This document shows positions 24,680-37,400 of a stretch of DNA of 64,000 nucleotides, piece after piece (within the stretch, counting starts at the first letter, position 1; every line of letters starts with the position of its first letter). The DNA is from Galbula dea (taxonomy: Eukaryota > Chordata > Aves > Piciformes > Galbulidae). Under the pieces are notes generated by a model. It did not search any database, had not been told where the DNA came from, and saw only the letters and a program-made list of their open reading frames with translations. Location of the stretch: assembly GCA_013399015.1 (NCBI GenBank), contig VWZX01009189.1, positions 372,001 through 436,000 on the forward strand, given 5' to 3'. The position numbers were made by a program, and so were the translations under genes.

Positions 24680-27600
24680 AAAAGTGAACAGCTTTCAGAG
24701 GCCAAATACAATTGGGCATGTGGTAGAAGAAAACTCACCCAAAACATCCTGTCTAGGAAAATGGACACCTAGTTTCAACTGGAAGAACAAAAAGAAGTAT
24801 CGCTTAGGGTATGCAGTGAGAGGAATCTGAAAGCCTAAGAAAGTTTCACCCATCACTATGACACACCTAATAAGGAAAGATCTAACAATAATGAAGTAAT
24901 TCTTTCTGCATTACAGGCACAGAAGCCTTTGAAACAGAATGATTCTATGAAAATACTGGATTTAGAGCCCATCTTCCCTGTCCAAGCTACCAAGGGCGGT
25001 AAGAAATACATAAAACAGCCTGGGGCCTTCCTAGGCCAATTTAATCCAGTTTTATAGCACACCCTTTTCAAGGAAGATATGCTGCCACTACAATTAAGCA
25101 AGTTACTTTTTCTAGTTTATTATTTATGATTTTAATATAAGGCTTACACTTGTACTACATCATTGTGATCCATATCCTTGTGTCATTCTGTCCTATGAAG
25201 CAAAACTGTTGAAGTGGTTAGCAATTTACCACTCTGTATTATATTACAGATTCGCCTGGAAGTTGGTTTTTATACTTTGATCTAAAACTATTACCCAAGT
25301 CTTGTACAATGTAATTAAATAAATTAAAGCACCCCTTGGGGACCTTTTGCTCTAAAATGAAATTTCAGATCCAAAGACTGCCTGTAACCTTTACTGTAAC
25401 CATGTCTAAAATGCTGCTTGTAATTTCACAACTAATCAGATCTTGACAGAAAGGAAGACACTTGTTGATGGAACTCCTCCCTTTTGATATCCCCAAGGAT
25501 AAATTTACCACATCATGACTGAAACAAATCATATTCTATCAGAGCCCATATTTTATAAAGGGTTTTATGAGTTTTGAAGCAAGGCTTCTGGAATACTGAT
25601 GCTCAGTTACAACCCATGGATATCACTCGCCCCCTGCCCTGGCTGCTGAACCGGTCAGCTCACTAAAAATAACTCATATTTCATCACAGGTAACATTTCA
25701 CTTCTGATTCAGACAACCTAAAAGTCAGGCTAATTGCAATACCCAAGTCAGTAGTGACTAGCCATAGCAAATTAGTACCAAAAGCAGTACAGCTGAAGCA
25801 CTAGTTGTAAAAGGTCAGCTTTAAACATGGGTCAGTAACCTTGTGAACGAAGTCAAATATTTTTCAAGCCTCTCAAAAATATCAATAAGCACTAATTGAG
25901 AAGCAAGAATTAACTGAACAGAGTACCTTGTGTGTTATGAAAACGTGCAACAAAGAAAGTGATGTAAGTACAGCAAAAAACTATACTTATAATAAATGCA
26001 AGCACACAATAAAACATTGGCTCAAAACAAACAAGAACTAGTCACAATAAATTTTTTCATTACATGAAAATGTCAACACCTTAGCCCCTCGGGTCACTAA
26101 ACACAGTGCTTAACACAGTAGTGCTACCATGTGCTGGGTATGTGATTTCATCAGTTGGTACACAGAAGTAAGGGGCACATGTACCACAACCAGCTGAGTG
26201 TCAGCTTGATGCCCTGATCCCTCCCTGTACAAGTACTTCTGAGAAGCTCCAGCTGAACTCAGATACAGACCTGGAGCAGAGATACCACACATGTCCAAAT
26301 GTGAGTTCAGAAGCTATGATCTCCAAAGACAAGAAATGGCTACTGCCCACTGTTAGTGTATCCTCCAATGTTATTTGCTGGTACTGACACACTGGAGTTT
26401 AACAGCTGTCAGTAGCTATTGATCAACTACATGGTTTTGTAAATACGGATATCATCAGCCAAAAAACTGCAAGTCAGTAGTCACTGCTCCAGACAAAATG
26501 CCTTTTATATGAGTGACATTGAGCAAGAGAAAGTTCTGCTATCTGAAAAATTTCTAATTTTGTCCACTGAAATAGGATCATCATCATCTCTTAAGGGAAG
26601 CTTAACACCCTTCTGCCTCTGCCTGACAGTCCGTGCTCAGGTACTCTGACATTAGCAAAACACTTGCCTTCAAGGAGCTCCTATTCAAAGTGGCATTGTA
26701 ATTACACAAGCATCAGTCGTACTCCTTGAAGCTCTCTAAGAGTGAGAGCCGATTTCTCACCCAACAACATACCTTCTTTTTTTGTCAGTTGGGCAATAGC
26801 TTGAAAAGCACCATAAATAATTCTTTAACAACTGCTTAGACAGCTCATATGTTTTAACTTAAGTAGGTACTAAACTGAATCTTCAGTGATCACTTCATTG
26901 TAACTAAAGACAGAATTATCAACAGAAAGATACTGTACAAAAAGAATCCTTATGGAAATTCAAGGGAAGTGTTTCTAATGCAGGTATTTTTGTTCTTTCC
27001 AACTACAAAAATAACATATTGTCCATCCTGAAACACAAAAGTAACCAAGGAAGTATTACGTCACCTGCAAAAGTTCACTTTGCTAGAGCAAAGTGGTTTA
27101 GTAGTAGTAGTAGTATTAAATTTCAGCTACTTTTGTATATTTCAGCTTCAAAAGAAATATCACACAGAATTAAAACATTTCTGATGAGTAACAAGCCTGT
27201 AACAAGAATTACAAATGAGGAAATATTAAGAAAACATTAATTCCTCCCTCTGAGTACCTTCAAAGGTCATCTCTCTTTTTCACTTCTCCAAGCATGATCC
27301 GAACCTGGTCCAAAATATCTCTGGCTTCTCTCCCATTTATGTGGTTTTGCAACAGACTAGGAAAAACTATAATGCTCCAGTAATTTGTTCTGCTTAGCAG
27401 ATGAATCAGTGTCTGAAGAATACCACTAATTATAATAAAGTCTGTTCATTAATAGCATTATGCATTGTCATGCATAACTGAATTCTAATTTTTCAGGCAT
27501 ACCCTGAAGACTAAAGGTAGAGTGCACCTATATGAATACCACAGTACAATATCAATGCACAGTCCTGAAGTGCCTGCACTTTGGGTGAGGCATATCCAAA

Positions 27601-28280
27601 CAAATAGATTTGTTGCATTGAGCCAGAAAACAACACAGACAGCATGCAGCAAACCAATACATTCAGGAAAATAGGTAAATTATGTCAAGGATATAAACAA
27701 CAACAGCCACTCAAATCCCTGCTGCCAAACACTACAGTTTGATTATGCTAGTCACTGTATCGAGCAGTTGGAGGTACAGACAACCTTACCTATTTTGCAT
27801 CTAACAATAGAGAAACAGAAACCATCCCAATTTCTCCAATATTTTGGTCTTTTTGTCCCCACAGTGAACTAAAATACACCAGCTGTAAAAGGAAGACTTA
27901 GGAGGCTTTTTGATCTCCTAGCTCACTGCTCCTTAAAGAGCAAAGCAGCAGCAGAAGAAATGACGTTTCACCTGAGCACCAATGAACCAGGATTCTCCAG
28001 TATTTGCAGTCTTATCTTTGTAGATATGATTCAACACTATAAGCATGCTGCCACACAAAAAACAATTTTACTGAAGGTCAGACATGACACAGCTCACTAG
28101 GAATTAAAGACCTGCATGAAATAACTGCTACTTCTTACTTGCAAATCCATTAAATGGGTTAAAAGTGACTTAAACTATTGAGTCTCCAAGGGGTTGTATG
28201 TATCTTCCAGGTGATCTTTAACTCACGTGGTAACAGCAGGTAACAAGATGCAAAAATTTCTATGCCTGTTCCCTCATTCT
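24680..28280. other. AT-rich intron, nothing gene-like seen
   Basis: No exon or transposon is recognised. A short (TAG)n run lies at 27099-27115. A single GATTCTATGAAAA near 24941 resembles the end of a CR1 tail, but nothing around it supports one. Confidence 0.6.
27099..27115. repeat. short (TAG)n microsatellite
   Basis: Between five and six TAG units, ending in TTAAA. Confidence 0.85.
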
Positions 28281-28294
28281 CCAGAGGCCTAGTG

Positions 28295-28435
28295 CCTCTG
28301 CGTGACTTTGTACAGGTTATAACCTCTCTGGATTTCATTTACCCATCTCTAAAATGTGAATACTGCTTAACTTCCTCCTGGGAATTGTGTGGAGGCTTAG
28401 AATATTAATCCTGGTAAAGTGCTTTGAAATCAGTG
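28295..28435 (+). mobile_element. ancient MIR-like tRNA-derived SINE fragment
   Basis: The plus strand follows the core and 3' part of the MIR family in order: GTGACTTTGTACAGGT (compare the family's GTGACCTTGGGCAAGT), then AACCTCTCTGGATTTCATTT, then CCATCTCTAAAATG, then the GGGAATTGTGTGGAGG block, and finally GTAAAGTGCTTTGAAATC. The 5' tRNA-derived head is not recognisable. MIR elements were amplified by L2 LINEs early in amniote history, and only decayed remnants survive in birds. Divergence is high, but the order and spacing of five blocks make chance unlikely. Confidence 0.72.
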
Positions 28436-29397
28436 AATTGAAAACAGCACAAAGCATGAAGTTTCATCTCATGAATCTGTCTCTTATTGCTGCTACCTTG
28501 TCAAGCTCATACAGAATTAACTACAATCATTTAAATCAGTATAGCTTCTGCAATAATAACCTTGCCTTCTTCAGTAATTAAAAATTACAAAAGTAAAATA
28601 AACCAACACTTCAGGTTTTTCTACTTACAGACATAATATGTATGTGATATTACATATTGCTTTTCTCTTGTGCCAGTGCTGTGTTTAACACTTAACAATG
28701 GCTTCTACTCACTGGACTTCTCTATCTAGATGACCAGTGTTTAAGAACCCTTCTAAAAGCAACAGTGTTGCATTATGAAAACCTCCTTTAAAATGGTTAT
28801 GAAAAGGCCCTAGATAATGATTTTCTGTGTTTCTATCAAAAAGCTCTTCCTAATACCTTTTTATGCATAAAATACATTAAGTATTTCAATTCCATGGAAT
28901 TAGTAGACATGGCTCTAAAATGTGAGATTTTTTTCTAGTTTCTATACAAATTAATGACCCCACATTCAGAACTAAAGAACAATAAAAATCAATGTTTTAC
29001 TAATACCCTGCTTATGTCTTTTATAGTTGGAATCTATTAGATTTTGAAAGTAAAAACGGGGAAAAAGCTTAGAATTCACAAGAAACATATTCTGAAGTGA
29101 ATTCAAAGAATGAGAAAGACTTGAAATTACTTTCGCAAGAGCTACTTGTATTATATTTGTTTTAAACAAATCCAACAAAACATGAAATCAAACAAACCCC
29201 AATAAAATATAAAGGAACAATCCATCATTAAGCCCAATATTTGCAATCTATGTAGATGACTAGCTAGAAAGCAATTTCACAGGCTAAGCAAGCGTCCAAA
29301 GAAGCAGGTGACTTTTCCAAATAATATCCAGTTCTGCCTGCAACTCTCTCTCCCAAAATTCCTGTGATTTCTGCACAAACAGGTCATGAACAAGTGA

Positions 29398-29411
29398 TTT
29401 TTTTTTTTTTT
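29398..29411. repeat. T14 homopolymer
   Basis: Fourteen T on the plus strand; no transposon body recognised beside it. Confidence 0.9.
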
Positions 29412-32400
29412 CCTGAGCTCACTAGACCTGGATCATCAGTATCCTGACACCAGTGAAACCCTTAAAAATGGCCATGAAATGTCAGCTTTTTGCTCTACCT
29501 AAGCTCCTCCTTCATCTCATGGTATTTCCACCCATTCCTGGCTTTTTTGCTACGAGTTGGTCTAGAGAGTCCTCTTGAAATGGTCTCCAGAAGATAAACA
29601 TAAGTAAATATGATTAAGTCTATTTTGCACTGCATCAGGAAAGAAGTTTATCGGTTATGACGCTCATTAGAATCTGGCTGGCTGACAAGAACAAGCCCCA
29701 AAGTACACAAGCCAGGGCAGTAATATATTTACAGCAGAGATCATGGCAGTAAGTCAGTGCAAATAAGAGAATCTCCTGTGCAAAGGTGTTGGACCAAAAG
29801 CTTCTGTAACCTCTTTCTCAATAATCAGATATCTTGATCTAGCAACGAACACTAACTATGTTTTACCACTGGGGTCATTCATTGTGTCAAAAAAGTAGCT
29901 TTACAATCCAGATCTGCCTTCCTAGGGAATATTAAGAAATTGTGAGAATTTTTGAAATACACTGATCACAAAGATGAATGACTTTTTGTTACAAAGTCAC
30001 TAGTTTTGGTATTAGATTGAATAATAATAATTTGTTGCACAGATTCAACAATAAGAGCAAACAATCTAAACATTCATTCTTTGCAAACTGCAGAGGAAGG
30101 CATTCATCTAAGTTTGCTGTAATATACTTTCAAAGCAGGCTCAATGTAATGGCAGTTACATCTCTGAAAAGCTACTCCACATTGTTCTGTATTGTTTTCC
30201 TGAGCCCACTGGGAGTACGTCTCTGTGTGTTTTAGTGATGCACACAGCTTTGACGACACTTCAATTATCTCTGGCTGAAATTGAATCTGTTAAGAACACT
30301 GTAAACCGAATAATCCAATTCCTTCTAATACATCAGGCTGAATCCCTAAGCCCTAATGAACATTTTTCCTTTTGCATTCTCTCTCCCTAGAGCTAACTAA
30401 ATTGTTGAGTCGAGAACCTAGCAATTACATAGCATTTAAGTATTTTTAGTTTATATGCATTCATCATTTGCAAGTGAGGACATGATTGCAGTCATCTGCC
30501 CAGCAAAGCTGTGTAACTTTAATTACCAGAAATCCAATAGGAGAGGTGAAACAATGGCATCAATATCTGGAAGAATGCACCAAACATGGCTAGCGATATT
30601 TCAGCTAAAGGAAAAAAAGTTTTCTAGTACAGGCTATGTGTGGGAGTTCTTTAATCAACATAGTTGTATGCACACTCTCATACATAAAATTTGTATTAAA
30701 AAGAATGAAAAAAATAATGCCTAAAACTTGAAATTCTTGGTCAACACATTTTCCAACAAACCTGAGAATCCTGTATGCAACAGTGTCAAGAAATCACTAG
30801 TTTTGAGGAGATTTCATAATTACTTATTACCCAAAAATTTTGTAAAACTCAGCTGGACAAGACAATGAGCAACTGAAAAATAACAAGACTAAAAAAAACC
30901 CAAAACCAGTTTGTGCTGAGATCCTTTCTTGTCTAGTGGAACAACTTATTTTAAAAGAGGGTGAGCTACAGATACTAAAATAGCAATCAGAACACATGGT
31001 GATCTCTAAGTTTTTGAACACTCAGACATGCCTGAGTTTCCAAAAATACTTACCAACATTATCTAAGTAAATGAATGCTTAGGTAGTGTAATCTTCATTA
31101 AACATTACCAACACTTACTTATCTCCAAAAATGAACTGTAAACTCCAGTGAGTGCCTTTTCAAAACCAAAATGCATAGTATTTAGAACAGTATGCATTTG
31201 AAGCTACTTAAAGCCATTTCAAAGGATGCAATCTCAAAAAAATCTTAGCTTTTAGTCAACAATTTTCACTCTTACAAGTTTTAAAGCACTTCACAGCGTA
31301 TTTAGTTTGAGGAGTAAAAGCCAATAATTTTTAAAGGTAAGTAGCTATACCATATGTGGTAGAAAAAGTTGGCTACAAAACACAAAATCCTGGGAATGAA
31401 AATTGAAGAGTGAGAAGGCTGACAGGAGTGGGCTCTCTTTACTGTTAATTTTCTACTTCAAAACAATTATGCAGTAGCTCTCCACAAATAATCAGATCAG
31501 CAGGATGACAAGACCCACCTGTTACATCAAGCCTGCAACATATATAGAGAGTCAGCTTCTGTTTGAAATTCAGCCAGAGTCAGGTAATTAAATAGAATTG
31601 CTCTTGAAATGTCTGGTCTAGAGCTATTTTGGAGACTCCTACAAACTGCTGTGGGATTTCAGATTGTTGCTTAGAATCAAGGTGATTCAATGACATAAGT
31701 ACTGTAGTTTCTCTGAAATCATTGTAGATTTAAGCAAAAGTAAGAGCAAACTGCAATATTAATTTTCAAACAAGCAAAGCTTGTTTTGACCAATATTATT
31801 ATATTGATAAAAATTTGGTGATACTTAATACAAACTTTCCCAGGAAGGAATTCCGATCAATATGAAAACATTCAACTTACAAGGCAAACATAAGTTGGAC
31901 CAACAGTAACTGAAAAATACCATCTCTCCAGAGTCATATTGTGCAAACTTTGATTATGTAAGATCTTGAAGATGTTTTGATGCTTTATCCTTGCATGTTA
32001 CAAGTAAGCAAGCATCTCCCTTTGAAGAACAGTAAACTCTTAGCTTTACTTTTGGTGACTATATGGCTCATTTCACCAAGAGATGCATCTTTCCCTGAAC
32101 TGTTCATTCTATATCATCTGTGCAATAAAATCCTGCACAAAGCAAACATTTTAAACCAGTCCAGAGAAATCTCCACCCTCTTCCTCTGAGGCAAGTTGGA
32201 ATACTTGGATCCTTTTTTATTTAATGCTGCTGTTGGATAATCTGTATGAATTTAATAAATTACTCATTGGGACTAAGAATGCTTTTCTGCAAAAGAATTT
32301 CAAAAAATATTTTTCCCCTCTGTTTCCAATGGCCAACTTAATGGTTAATTTGATGATACAGCACAGAGTCTCACAGCATGGGGAGTATTAGTTTCAAACA

Positions 32401-33724
32401 TCACAGAACTGGAGAACCTTGAGTATAGGCAATTACCAGGCATTGAGGACAGTACGAGTGCCTTCCTACATGCTCATTAACTCTATTTAGACAAATGAGT
32501 AATGTCAGTAATTTCCACAAGGAGGCATGTATATCTTCCTTCAGAAAGTGGACACTAACGTGCTCTCATTTCTCTATATCCAGAACCAAGTTTTTTCAGG
32601 TCTTGCTTCTTCATTTCTGAAATAAAATGCTATCATCTAAACAATTAGAAGATTTTCAAAAGGAGTCTGGTATCTGGTCTCCTTTTGTGCCATCATTAAT
32701 TCTGTGCCTTTCATACTTTAAATAATCTCCTTTCTTCTTAAAACCTTTCTCACTGAAGTTATATAAATGATTCTCTCCTAGCCATCCAAGCCACCTCAGA
32801 AACGAATTGCAGTTCATTCTGGTTTGCAGTTACTTTTATATTTTACTTGCAAGTTTTACTCTGCATTTGTTCTACTGTCGTTCCCTTTGATACCATCCCT
32901 GTTGACAGTAGAGTACATGAATTTCAGTTTCCATTTAAATTTGATACCCATTAAATAACCTGGGTGGGAGTAAGAGGGTAGTATCCTACTGAATTAATGT
33001 TTGGTGTGTCTAACATTTCAGGGTTTATCTGAAGCTCAGGACACAAGTCTCTCAGGGTTGTCTGCAAGCACTGCAATCACCTTCAGAATAGAGAGTGCTT
33101 TGTAATTGTCACCTTCATTCTGATTCATCCATAGCCTAATGACTTACAATTAACACTTGCTTAATTACTTTCACTTAGAATTCTCAATATGTGCCCTAGT
33201 CATTCAAGCTGGATAATCATGGGTTCAGAGTAACTCTAATGGTTTTAAGTGAAGCAAGGCATCTTGGCTATTCAACTGTGAGCCTCCCCAAACTCCCTCC
33301 CTTCTAAATCAGACTTGATCTGCAAAGGACCATCCCAACTCTAAGTTTTATCAGATGACCCTATGACTCAAGGTTCCTTTTGAGTCTAGGGGGCCAGCAA
33401 TCCTCATTTGATTCTGTTTGCATTCGTCCTGGAGCCATCTATTCCTCATCTGACCTGCACTGCTCCCTCTACATATTTGACTAATGACTCCTTTAAAATA
33501 CATAATTCATTGCATATATACTTACATTATGTAATATTTTAAGTGCTGCCTTCTTTCCATTGAGACCACACACAAACCACTAGTATGACAAATAAGACAG
33601 TATTCAGTTATTCTGCTTTAAAATGTTTTGAGACAGAAGTCCTCCATTTCTACAGTTCTATCATATGGCACAGTATCACATACCCCTAAAGTCCCTCTCC
33701 AGTTCTCACAAGTGTACAAAATAC

Positions 33725-33768
33725 CATAGAATTGTAGAATCATTAAGGTTGGAAAAGACCTCTAAGGG
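33725..33768 (-). mobile_element. CR1 LINE 3'-tail fragment (antisense to plus)
   Basis: CATAGAATTGTAGAATCATT followed by AAGGTTGGAAAAGACCTCTAAG is the reverse complement of the typical avian CR1 3' end with its ATTCTATGA-type terminal repeats. Only about 44 bp is left before a CR1 piece of the opposite orientation begins. Confidence 0.8.
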
Positions 33769-33776
33769 AAGCAATC

Positions 33777-34175
33777 ATGCCCCTGTACTCAGCACTGGTG
33801 AGGCTCCAATACCTGGTTCAGTTCTGGGCCCATCACAAGGACACCGAGATGCTGGAGCACGTTCAAAGAAGGGTAATGAAGCTGGTGAAGGGCCTAGAGC
33901 ACAAGTCTTGGAAGGAGCAGCTGAAGGAACTGCAGTTGCCTAGCCTGGTGGAAAGGAGGCTCAGGGAAGACTTCCTCTCTCACTACAACTCCCTGAAAGG
34001 GGGCTGGGAGCGAAGTGGGGGGAGTTTTGGTCTCTTCCTGTGAGTAACTAGCAGTAGAACAAGAGGAAACAAGTTGTGCCAGGGGAGGTTCAGATTGGTT
34101 AAGAAATTTTTCCTAATATCCAATGCTTAATGCTGCCCAGGGAAGTGGTGGAGTCACCATCCCTTGAGGGACTGA
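33777..34175 (+). mobile_element. CR1 LINE fragment: C-terminal reverse-transcriptase ORF and following 3' region
   Basis: One frame from 33777 to a stop at 34041-34043 reads as the C-terminal part of the CR1 ORF2 protein, with LYSALVRLQYLVQFWAH, EMLEHVQRRVMKLVKGLEH and VERRLREDFLSHYNSLKGG. The family's ORF2 normally continues past this point, so the stop is probably premature. The rest follows the CR1 3' region (AACAAGTTGTGCCAGGGGAGG, then TGCTGCCCAGGGAAGTGGTG, then ACCATCCCTTGAGGG) and stops before the terminal repeats, so both ends are truncated. A segment at 34094-34130 lies in the opposite orientation to its flanks. No catalytic part of the reverse transcriptase or endonuclease is present; the copy is dead. 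Confidence 0.88.
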
Positions 34176-34276
34176 AAAAACAAGAAAAGTGAGAATTGGG
34201 TCTTCACTATGTGATTCTGAAATCTTCCCTCTGGAATTTCTGAAAAGTGATGAATTGACAATCGTTGGTGTTAGGA

Positions 34277-34482
34277 TCATAGAATCATTGAGGTTGGAAA
34301 AGATCTCTATGTTCATCAATTCCAACCATCAACCTATCACCACCATGCCACTAAACTGCTATGTCACTTACTGCCACACATCTACACCTTTTTTAAACAC
34401 CTCGAGGGATGGCGACTCCACTATTTCCCCGGGCAGCTGCAGCCTGTTCCAATGCTTAACAACTCTTCCTGTGAAGAATGTG
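34277..34482 (-). mobile_element. CR1 LINE 3'-end fragment, inverted relative to its neighbour
   Basis: TCATAGAATCATTGAGGTTG starts the reverse complement of a CR1 3' end. It continues through TCCAACCATCAACC, CACCACCATGCC, CACCTCGAGGGATGGCGACT, CAGCCTGTTCCAATGC and CTCTTCCTGTGAAGAA, all in the order expected for a minus-strand copy. A 5-bp local duplication (GCAGCTGCAGCC) is visible. It breaks off upstream, as most CR1 copies do. With the plus-strand copy about 100 bp to the left it forms an inverted pair. Confidence 0.85.
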
Positions 34483-34489
34483 AAACCAC

Positions 34490-37400
34490 TTCATCCTCAG
34501 AAAGAGGCACAAAGAGGAAAAAAATGAAAGTTTCTTTAGAACTGTCCTCCTGGTGAACTGAAAATCATCCTTAGGAATGAAAACAGGTCAGCCCATGGCT
34601 GTCCAGCTCTTGAACTATGCTGGCTGCTCAACTTTTTTAGTGAGATACCACATACTTCAGTTTGTTTGGCAAATCCCTGCCACAGCATTGCTGTACTAGA
34701 GGAGCAGCCTCTGGAGACAGCGGAGGTTTAGTTCAGTGAAATGGTTCATATTCACTGGCATATTTCAGCACACAGAATTTATATATTCAGCATTACATGA
34801 TCCCTCCGTGACTGTCTCTGCACTGCATGTGCTGTGGAATTTCAAGTGTAGGATTTATACTTTGTTAAATATCTTTTTAGAGAAATGTGAAGAGATTTAA
34901 ATTATAAATGTAAAAGATAAAATAAATTGCCACGTTTTAAGATCAAATACACTGTAAAGATTACAACTAATAAAACATTTACTTAATTCTGGTTTGAAAA
35001 ACAAGTAAGAAATAAATAGCCAATTTGTGCACAGTTTAGTCAGAGCTATTGAAATGTCAGAAGATATTGTTAGACTGCAGACAAAAGTATCCACAGACAT
35101 ATAATATTCACATGAAAATAGTAACAGTTAGAGAACTGGGTCAAATATTTATCTTTTACTTGGAAAACTGCTGAAAAGATCCTGTCTCTCTTCAGGACCA
35201 GTGAGCAGTTATTTGCTGTCTCAGCTATGGTGAACTCCAGTTTTGTTCTTATCTTTCTGGAATTTGAGTTGCCTCATATCTCAGGCTATGTTTTGGAAAG
35301 AAGATAGCATTTTACCACCAGAAAACACATTTTCAGATGATGTTTAAAAAAATCAGATTGATGAGAGAAAAAACACCCTAAAGGTTAAAGTCTCTAAATA
35401 AAATGTCTATTTAGCTGTGGGGTTTAACAGCACCAAGCTTTGGAGGATCACTTTCTTTAAATCAATTATGATCAATACAAGGCAGATGGCTAGGCTGTCA
35501 CACTGGATAGAGCTGTCTGCATGATAAGGTCACTGCATCTGTCAGTGGGAAACCGCTGCAAAGGCGTCACATCAAACTCCCCACGCTCACAGCCCTTCTA
35601 TTTGAGGAGAGTGCATCAGGGATTAAGATGTGCAGTGAAGGAATTAGATGAGGTTACAACATCTGACAGTGTTTGTCAAATTATCCTCTACCACCTTTGC
35701 AGAAAGATCCAAGGAATAAAAGTGCTGTATTACCCCTTCAGTCAAAAGACATTTCCACCACTTTTTGCCCGTGGGGAGTTATTTTCTTCCTTTGTATCTG
35801 CGAACAACATTTTGATGTAATTTCTCACAAACAGCATTATTTTAATGCACACCATACTGTGTATCAGCTATCAGGAAAGTCATTATCATAATTAAATGTC
35901 ATCTCTTTGAAGGGGACAGAAATTGCAAGTTCCTGTTATATCATAACTGGTATTGTACAGCCACTTGTAAAACACTCTCCTGCTGCTCCAGAAACTCATC
36001 CCAAACAACAATCCTATTACATTACCTTTATCATTTCTGCCCCTGTACAGATGGTGATACACAAACTGTATCACACTAGGAGGAAAAAAAATTGAGAGAA
36101 AGTTAAACACTTAAAACCAACTACTAAAATTGTCTTCAGCTAAGGCTTGAAAATATCCAGATGTTTTCTTTAGTGCTTAAATGTAAGTTTTGGTTATATA
36201 TACCAAACTATAGCAGATTAAAATCTGCTGCCTTCCCCCCCCCCTTTTTCTGATGGCCTCACTTAGCCTTACTTTGCTTCCCCAATTCCATAATTAAGAG
36301 AATGGATATGACTCAACAGAAAAACTGATGCATCTGGGATTTTCCTTAAGATATGGTTCAGAATAAGCAGCTCTGCATAGCTTAATAGCCTGAGCACTAG
36401 TAAATAGTTTACCACAGAAACACTTAAAAATATTGAAAGATTTCAGTAGAAGAATGGGACCCTTATTTCATCATTTGCATACAGTATATTACTCAATAAA
36501 ATTATTTTCCATTCATGTTCTTTTGCTCATTGTTTAAAAGAGCAAAAGAAACAATGAAAAAACTAAGACCTATAACATCCTGTGACATTAATAAATCTTC
36601 TCATCACATGTGAAGAAAGCTAGACCTATGCTTCCTAAGTATATGGGGATTATATTACTGTTTTAAAAATACAGAAGTATCTCACTGCTTGGCTAACACA
36701 GAATGCTTTGTGTGTGTTTCTGATTGCCATTATTTATTAAACCATATCGCTTTAATAGCAAAATAGGCACCTTCAATATTGAATGTGTTTGCAATACTGA
36801 ATTTCTCAGGTTTTCAGATACAACACATTTATTAGATTCATAATAAGAAACAAAACATAACTGTTAAACTTTAAGACATGCAAACCAGGCAGGTTTAGAA
36901 GAAATGTGAGAGCATGGAAAAGCTATTCATTGTGTGTCCTAACCTCAAACTCTAAATTATTGTTTAAATGTTATTCTATGTTCAACTGGTTTGTTCCTTG
37001 GTAATAAAAACATTGTGTTCTTCAGGAAAACACATTGAGAGCTGAGTTCTGAGCTTCCAGCAGACAAACACTGAAAACAGTTTTTGATTTCCTGGACAAG
37101 CAGACCTCCATTTATTAGTTAAAACATAATCTACATTTTACCTAGTAAAATGATAAATAGATTTATGGATCTTTTGTGACTTGTCTGGAAAAATTATAGC
37201 AACACTTTGGCTAAACTTCAGCAAAGTTGTTCATTTTTGTGCAAAGTAATCTGCTACTGAATTAGACCAGTGGCATTTTTCATTCCACTGACCAAAACAA
37301 TCTGGGTAAAAAGAAGAAAAGACATCTGAGAAAATCAGAAAGGGTTCAAGCTCTCTGGCAGTCAACAGAATGCCCTTGAATGCATTAATATGTCTGTAAT

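Noticed and set aside
24930..24955. GATTCTATGAAAA resembling a CR1 terminal repeat
   Set aside because: Only one short word matches and there is no CR1 body beside it.
33365..33386. Small hairpin GACTCAA/TTGAGTC with 8-base loop
   Set aside because: A 7-bp stem is expected by chance many times in 64 kb.
33665..33943. 92-codon plus-strand frame
   Set aside because: It is a shadow in another frame of the CR1 ORF2 fragment starting at 33777.
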